Assembly (NCBI GenBank): GCA_029204225.1
Contig: CM055102.1
Location: 46,866,629-46,930,628, forward strand
Length of the DNA: 64,000 nt
Reading direction: 5' to 3'
Source: Diphasiastrum complanatum
Taxonomy: Eukaryota; Streptophyta; Lycopodiopsida; Lycopodiales; Lycopodiaceae
Part shown: piece by piece, positions 58,625 through 64,000 of the stretch
How the letters are laid out: the number at the start of each line of letters is the position of its first letter
Numbering within the stretch: position 1 is the stretch's first letter
Position numbers and translations under genes: made by a program
Notes under the pieces: model-generated
Databases searched by the model: none
Seen by the model: the letters and a program-made list of their open reading frames with translations, nothing else
What the model was told of the DNA's origin: nothing

Positions 58625-58636
58625 GCTCTGATACCA
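58625..58636 (-). other. tRNA-Met primer-binding site
   Basis: Minus strand reads exact TGGTATCAGAGC, abutting the LTR. Confidence 0.92.
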
Positions 58637-59232
58637 TGTGAAGGATTTCAGATCATTCAAGATCCAATCCATGTCTTTGATCTTTGGTTACAAAAAGGAG
58701 CAAATCAACAATCCTGCCAATGTAAAAAAATCAGCATCTACATACAAAATGAGATGCAAATTCTAAGAGATATTGATCAAACATGAACCAAAACATAAAA
58801 TATAGTTGCTGTCTGTACAATCACAATATCCTATTGTATTTCACACGTGTGGAACCGAAAATAGCAAAATATGAGCATTCTACACACAAGATTGCAAGAT
58901 ATCACCAAGATAGTGCACCAATGAGTAGTAGAACCCAAAGAGAACCATGTATGTGTCTCTCCATTAGTTACATCCTTTTATAGAGTGTCGAAACCCTATT
59001 TGGTCACTTGGCTTTTCCTCCAAAATTTTGGGTCTAGATTCAATGTACCCAAAGTTTAGATTTGAATCTCTCTCAAAGACTGCCAACTTTCCCACACTTT
59101 CAAAAAGTGTTTATTGAATTTATTTTAAACTAATACAGCTTCAAAAAGTTTATTTTTAAGTCTAAAATGAGTTTTGGCTTCATATTGACAAAATATGACT
59201 AAATTAGACTAAACTTGTTGAAATCTCTCACA
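58637..59232 (-). repeat. Copia 5' LTR (family A), 596 bp
   Basis: Plus-strand ends TGTGAAGGATTTC and GAAATCTCTCACA form a near-perfect inverted repeat. TATA box (minus CTATAAAAGG) at 58974-58983. CACACGTGTG at 58842-58851. Same family as 31010-31660 but opposite strand. Confidence 0.9.
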
Positions 59233-59301
59233 TCTCACATCCAATCACTCTTGTGGATCATTTTAGGATCTATTCTTGGTTCAATTTTGCAGATTTTCAC
59301 A
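59233..59301 (+). repeat. Right end of another copia LTR
   Basis: Ends GCAGATTTTCACA directly before an exact primer-binding site (59302-59313, plus strand). Only the last ~69 bases remain, because the minus-strand LTR ends at 59232; probably the minus element was inserted into this LTR. Confidence 0.55.
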
Positions 59302-59313
59302 TGGTATCAGAGC
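59302..59313 (+). other. tRNA-Met primer-binding site
   Basis: Exact TGGTATCAGAGC followed by C. Downstream is leader sequence without Gag. Confidence 0.88.
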
Positions 59314-59363
59314 CAAGTACAAGAAGATTTATTGAGATTTGATGGGGTTGATCCAAAACTAAG

Positions 59364-59740
59364 CCCAAACTAGCAAGTTTTTGGAAACTAGTTAATTTTG
59401 ATGTGGCGAGTTGGATTGGATAGATATACTCAACATTTTTGCATCAAACTTGGTCGTGGGCTGCAGGGGTACTATTCACATGTGTGAGGAATACAATACC
59501 AATTTTGGAGCAGTATGTTACAATTTGATGCTCATACACCCAAATTAGCAAGTGTGTGGAAACTAGCTAATCTTGAGGTAGAGAGTTTGAATGGATTGAT
59601 AGATTCAATATTTTTGTACAAAGACTTGTTGTAGGCTGTAGGTGTACTTTTCATATGTGGGGGGCCGTACAGATCCAGTTTTGGTTGATAAAATTTAAAT
59701 TGATGTATAATTTGACTCATTCACCCAAATTTAGTGATTT
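59364..59740 (+). repeat. ~175-185 bp tandem repeats in a copia leader
   Basis: Units start CCCAAACTAGCAAGT (59364), CCCAAATTAGCAAGT (59539) and CCCAAATTTAGTGAT (59724, partial). Each full unit carries GGAAACTAG, TTGGATTGATAGAT, GGGCTG.AGG.GTAC and a TTCACATGTG(TG/GG) element. Confidence 0.8.
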
Positions 59741-60339
59741 TTAGTGCATATTCAAGTTTTTTTTTTTTTTTTATAGAGATTCTATTCCTATGATTTGTTC
59801 TTAGATTAGATCATCCAAATAATTAATTTGAAGCTTGATTTAGGTGCATTAAATGTGATTCTCCGGTTTTTTGAGTGTATGTTGAGGTTGAGAGAGAAAG
59901 GAGTGATATGCAAGGTGAAAGATTGAAATCCATTGTACCATCACTCTAGATTTGTTCAAGAGTGATAGGTCAAGTTTAGAAGCATCAATTTGCTAGAAAA
60001 CATTCTTGGATCTGTCCTCCAAGTGAAACCTTTGAGAGTTTCTAGTGCATATATAGCATCTATGCAAATCTTTTGTAAAATTTGACATAGATTGGCTTCA
60101 ATTGAGAGTTTTAGAAAAGAGATTGAGATCCAAGTCACATTATTAAACCCTACTCAATGTGTTTTTGTTAGGCTTGAAAAGAGTCATTGAGGTGTGTATG
60201 GCAAATGTGTAGAGAGAGATCCAATTTTCTAAGAGTTCCTTCCTTTGTAGAGGGCAAGGTGATTTTTGGACATATGTTTATAGCATAAGTAATCTTGATA
60301 ATCATAGAAAGTGCATATTGTATGGTCATGCTTGTTGTG

Positions 60340-60650
60340 ATCATTATGAGACATGGAGGTCTCGGATTTCCATCAAGAAGGAGTATCATGAAGAGAATCT
60401 TAAAGAGTCATCTCAAGGTTCAAGTGTGCCAAGGATGGAGGAGGAGAGTCCTTCTCAAGGTTAAAGTGTGCCAAGGATTGAGGAGGAGAGACCTTCTCAA
60501 GTTATGATTCCAAAAAGAAACTCAAGAAACATGGTTGAGCCCATGTGGCTCACATTTCAAGGGAAAGAGGAGCATATCTCATGTGATATACCCGTCATAC
60601 TTAGTTCTCTTATGTCATCTGATGAATCTTCAAGGTTTGCTCAATGACGC
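60340..60650 (+). pseudogene. Unassigned coding-like segment with a 42 bp repeat
   Basis: The frame reads EEESPSQGSSVPR-type units of 14 residues (60411, 60453, 60495; 42 bases each) with one in-frame stop, then MVEPMWLTFQGKEEHIS and a stop near 60645. It could be the Ser/Pro-rich spacer between copia integrase and polymerase, but no flanking domain was recognised. Confidence 0.35.
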
Positions 60651-61056
60651 TGGTGTTCCAAACCTTTTACTTTTTATTTTTTTTATAAAGATGGAGAAGA
60701 AGAAGAAGAGGAAGAAGAGAAAAGAATCGGTTAATGTTAGATTAATATGGATGAGAATAGAGACAGAAATGGATTTATCTAACATAGATGGAGATAGAAA
60801 ATGGAATAGAGATGGGACATAAGAGTGATGGATGGTTGGTAACTGATATGGCGATCACTCACCAAAGAGACTTGTGCTAATAATTTGTTTTTTCACGATC
60901 TTCTCCTTTTTTTTTTTACGATTTTTTTAAGGTTTTTTTTAGGGTCTTTTCTCTTCTTTTTGTTATTTTTTATTTTTTATTTATTTATTTTTACGGTCTT
61001 TTTTTTTCTTTTTTTTTAAAGGGCTTCGCCCTTTTCTTTTACGTTTTTTTTTTTTA
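60651..61056. other. Low-complexity T-rich and A-rich sequence
   Basis: A Lys/Arg-coding A-rich run (60690-60725) and long T runs (60900-61055). No gene. Confidence 0.6.
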
Positions 61057-61345
61057 AGAGAATAGAACCGTCGCAGTCGTGGGAGGAGGCTATTTGAAAG
61101 ATAGAGTCACTCACCAACGAGGCTTAGGTACTTTTCCGATGTTTTTTTTTTCTCAAGGGAATAGAATCGTCGCAGTCGTGGGAGGAGGCTATATGAAAGA
61201 CAGAGTCACTCACCAGCGAGGCTTAGGTTCTTTTCTAATTTTTAGTTTAAAAGGGAATAGAACCGTCGCAGTCGTGGGAGGAGGCTATCTGAAAGATAGT
61301 CGCTCACCAGCGAGGCTTAGGTTCTTTTCCAATTTTTTTAATTCT
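61057..61345 (+). repeat. Three tandem copies of a ~97 bp unit
   Basis: Units begin AGAATAGAACCGTCGCAGTCG (near 61057, 61156, 61252), continue GGGAGGAGGCTAT.TGAAAGA, CACTCACCA.CGAGGCTTAGGT and end in a T-rich run. Spacing is 99 then 96 bases, both multiples of three, so a frame passes through all three until a 2-base loss in the last. Confidence 0.9.
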
Positions 61346-61540
61346 TATTTTATTTTTTTCATACAAGCAAAAATAAATCACAAAAAAGGGCAAAATCTCA
61401 AAAAAACGGCAAAACTAACACAAAATCACACTAATCTAACCCCAAAAATTCCGATTTTTTTGTGTGAAAAAAGAATAGTGAGAGAGAAGAAAAAAGAGAG
61501 AGGGAGAGGAGGGAGAATAGAGAGAGAGAGAGTAGAGAAA

Positions 61541-61542
<2 letters not shown>

Positions 61543-61595
<53 letters not shown>

Positions 61596-61708
61596 ATGCG
61601 GCAAAGCGAGTGTGTGGTGCTCTCCAACAACGGCGCCACTGTTGTGTCATGAATGTAGTATAGAGGTTCGTCGCTGGGAGCGGCAACCTCGCTTTCACCT
61701 GCATAGCA

Positions 61709-61771
<63 letters not shown>

Positions 61772-61873
61772 TGAGTATGTGGCGCTCCCCAACAACGACG
61801 CCATTGTTGTGTCGTCAATATAGTATAGAGGTTCATTGCTGGGAGCGGCAACCTCGCTTTTACTTGCATATCA

Positions 61874-61955
<82 letters not shown>

Positions 61956-62108
61956 AAAGTTCCAAGTAGCGAAATGTTTGGGAGGCCCGAGCACCTTCCT
62001 CAAACAATTCGGTCGCTACTTAGAGAGAGGAGAGAAGAGAGAGAGGTAATGCCTAGGTTGAGAAAGGCCTTGGGGGCTCGAGCACCTACCCAAAGCTATT
62101 CTATCCCA

Positions 62109-62175
<67 letters not shown>

Positions 62176-62275
62176 CTAGGTTGAGAAAGGCCTTGGGGGC
62201 TCGAGCGTCTACCCAAAGTTATTCTATCCCAACGTAGGGAGAGAGAGAGAAAGAGAGAGAGAGAAATGGAAAGAG
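61543..62275. repeat. (GA)n tracts with duplicated flanks, groups X and Y
   Basis: GA tracts at 61543-61593, 61711-61768, 61875-61954, 62113-62172 and 62238-62275. Group X: 61594-61709 and 61769-61873 are copies of one ~105-115 base sequence (GTATAGAGGTTC, GCTGGGAGCGGCAACCTCGC). Group Y: 62048-62112 and 62173-62236 are near-identical (CCTAGGTTGAGAAAGGCCTT), with a more diverged copy at 61975-62020. Confidence 0.92.
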
Positions 62276-62279
62276 TGAG

Positions 62280-62640
62280 AGAGATGGAGATGGAAAATCC
62301 AAGAGAGTTTTATTAAGAAAAGATGGAAGATGATATAATACAAAGGAAATGCCTCCCTCTTCTAGATTTTAGAGGTGAGCCTCCTTCACTCTCACTGGCC
62401 ATTTCATTGGGGCAAGGATTCTAATCCAAGCCTTTAAAATAAACACAACTTAAAATCTAATGGAACTAAGAAAGCACGAGGGCACTCACATGATTCATGT
62501 GAGTTCTAAGTTGGGCCCTTTTAGCTTCATTATTTGCAACTTGACTTTGGGCCTCTAATGTCATTTTAGAGTTTTAAGCCCGTCTCTTATTTCTAGGAAT
62601 TATAACTTGCTACTTGTGCTCATTGGGTTGGGCCTAGTTA
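62280..62640 (-). repeat. Non-coding stretch with inverted copy of the 23560 repeat
   Basis: 62480-62650 carries ATTCATGTGAGTTCTAAGTTGGGCCC, split here by differences, then TTGACTTTGGGCCTC and GTGCTCATTGGG; these correspond in reverse complement to 23560-23720. The rest shows no gene. Confidence 0.55.
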
Positions 62641-62827
62641 GCCATCAAACATAAACACAAGTCATGAATAAATCATAGTAATGTCAATTGCTACAGAACA
62701 GTGGACTGCCATCCGTTGAGAGAGAGAGAGAGAGACCTGATGCTCCAAAGTTAGCCATCAAACATAAACACAAATCATGAACAAATCATAGTGATGTCAA
62801 TTGCTACAGAACGGTGGACTGCCATCC

Positions 62828-62889
<62 letters not shown>
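62637..62889. repeat. (GA)n tracts with duplicated flank, group Z
   Basis: GTTAGCCATCAAACATAAAC begins both copies (about 62637 and 62750), each about 80 bases and ending GACTGCCATCCGTTGAGAG, then a GA tract (62718-62735 and 62831-62889). Confidence 0.93.
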
Positions 62890-62892
<3 letters not shown>

Positions 62893-63216
62893 CAATGCGA
62901 GAGAAAGTGATCTTCTTTATGCTTTGGCATTAACCAACTAATAGAATTTTGTGCTTGGGAATCAGTAAGCTTCAAGTAGTCATCGTGTTTTTGAAATCTA
63001 AATATACAATAACTTAGAATCAAATCATACTTGCTGTGAAAGACGGTGAACCGTGAGATATAAGTGAGAAAAGTATATTTCATATTTTCTATCTTCCATG
63101 TCATCAATCCGTTTTCTAACTTTGATTTAGTTTATGAATCTATCTTGGATTGATGACATGGTAAGTCTCTATATATAAGTTTTTAGACTGTAGTAGCTGT
63201 CTCTGAATCTTTCTCA

Positions 63217-63286
63217 ACTACTGGCAGAAATGGAATTAGTTGTAAATTTTTTTTGAACTCCCTTGAGAGAGAGATTCGAGCCTCCA

Positions 63287-63381
<95 letters not shown>

Positions 63382-63469
63382 ATTTATCCCACAAGTACTA
63401 CTGGCGGAAATGGAATAATTCGTTGTAAATTTTTTTAAACTCTCGTGAGAGAGAGATTCAAGCCTCCAA

Positions 63470-63535
<66 letters not shown>
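63217..63535. repeat. (GT)n/(GA)n tracts with duplicated flank, group W
   Basis: ACTACTGGC(A/G)GAAATGGAAT begins copies at 63217 and 63397, each ~75 bases ending CAAGCCTCCAAAACG-like words. The first is followed by (GT)n 63291-63319 and (GA)n to 63378, the second by (GA)n 63473-63535. Confidence 0.93.
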
Positions 63536-63539
<4 letters not shown>

Positions 63540-63540
<1 letters not shown>

Positions 63541-64000
63541 TCGTTGTGATGGAAAAAATCTGATTCTTGAATTCTTATTGGGCCACACGTCCCCTAAAAC
63601 GTATTTGAAGTGCATTTAAAATATTATGAAGTGTGGTTGAAAGTCACGTGGCTCTAAAAATTTCTAGAAAGATAATGAAGTCTCTAGAAAGAGCAAAACA
63701 TAGAAGAAAAGAGATTGAGAAAATGAGAGAGATTGATCGGACGGAGAGCGCGAGGAGTGAGATTGATAGTGAGAGCCGTAGATGCTGCTTGCTGCTAGAA
63801 GATGATGACAGGTAATCGGGAAAGAGAGGAGGAGGATGGCTGATGAGAGAGAGAGAGCACGAGCGGGGAGTGATTGATCGTTGATAGAGAGAGAGAGAGA
63901 GGTGGGTGGAGATGTTGCACGAAACTAGGACGAGAATAGCTGATCGAAAGGAGAGACAGAGAGAGGGCGGAGGTGTTGCGTGATGCTAGGAGGAGGATGA
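63540..64000. other. GA-rich degenerate repeat sequence to the window end
   Basis: Purine-rich sequence with several short GA runs and recurring words GATTGAT, GATGTTGC/GGTGTTGC and CTAGGA.GA.GATGA spaced about 80-90 bases. A short frame at 63633-63815 is Glu/Arg-rich because of this bias. A CACGTG (63643) is present. No gene is recognised. Confidence 0.5.

Noticed and set aside
61543-63535. CRISPR-like array of repeats and spacers
   Set aside because: Simple GA tracts with duplicated flanks in a plant genome; no repeat of constant length and no cas genes.
61436-63615. Several long frames of alternating Ser-Leu or Glu-Arg
   Set aside because: They are translations of CT/GA microsatellites, not proteins.

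Overview
The window is nuclear DNA of a land plant, probably one with a large, repeat-rich genome. Two intron-containing host genes sit in a dense field of LTR retrotransposon debris, microsatellites and segmental duplications. The plant assignment rests on a spliced nuclear psbR gene (photosystem II 10 kDa protein with a plastid transit peptide), plant-type Ty1/copia and Ty3/gypsy elements, and LTR elements primed from initiator tRNA-Met or tRNA-Asp. Species cannot be told from the sequence. No rRNA, tRNA, CRISPR or bacterial-type operon was seen.

Layout: 0-3 kb, copia 3' end with LTR, then a minus-strand copia gag with its primer-binding site and 5' LTR. 3-8 kb, AT-rich sequence with faint gag/protease remnants. 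8.2-9.6 kb, psbR (5 exons) with an upstream G-box. 9.6-14.4 kb, unassigned sequence, the start of a tRNA-Asp-primed element with a tandem-repeat leader, and a 262 bp copia LTR with PBS. 14.4-18.1 kb, a decayed minus-strand gypsy element. 18.3-24.9 kb, rearranged plus-strand copia pieces (gag-PR-IN-RT, then a second gag, then an RNase H and LTR). 26.8-39.5 kb, a three-level nest: a minus-strand copia (family B) interrupted by a plus-strand copia (family A), itself interrupted by a plus-strand family B element with 737 bp LTRs and a 5 bp target duplication. 41.0-49.0 kb, a host gene for an LRR protein of the LIP1/STK11-interacting type, 5 exons, whose 5.1 kb fourth intron holds a copia remnant and GGGAAC-rich repeats. 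49-55 kb, non-coding sequence with duplications and a gypsy remnant. 55.4-59.2 kb, a minus-strand family A copia with 5' LTR. 59.3-64 kb, another LTR/PBS junction, tandem repeats and a cluster of long GA microsatellites whose unique flanks are themselves duplicated.

No two genes here form a pathway. psbR is a structural part of the oxygen-evolving side of photosystem II. The LRR protein is a cytosolic scaffold by analogy with animal STK11IP. Everything else is selfish DNA, mostly broken. The most intact mobile element (32504-38686) still carries several stops and frameshifts, so nothing here looks autonomously active. I found no convincing new biological system. The most unusual signals are the GA-anchored duplications at 61.5-63.5 kb, a recurrent perfect 10 bp palindrome in and near retroelement LTRs, and several chimeric retroelement joints.
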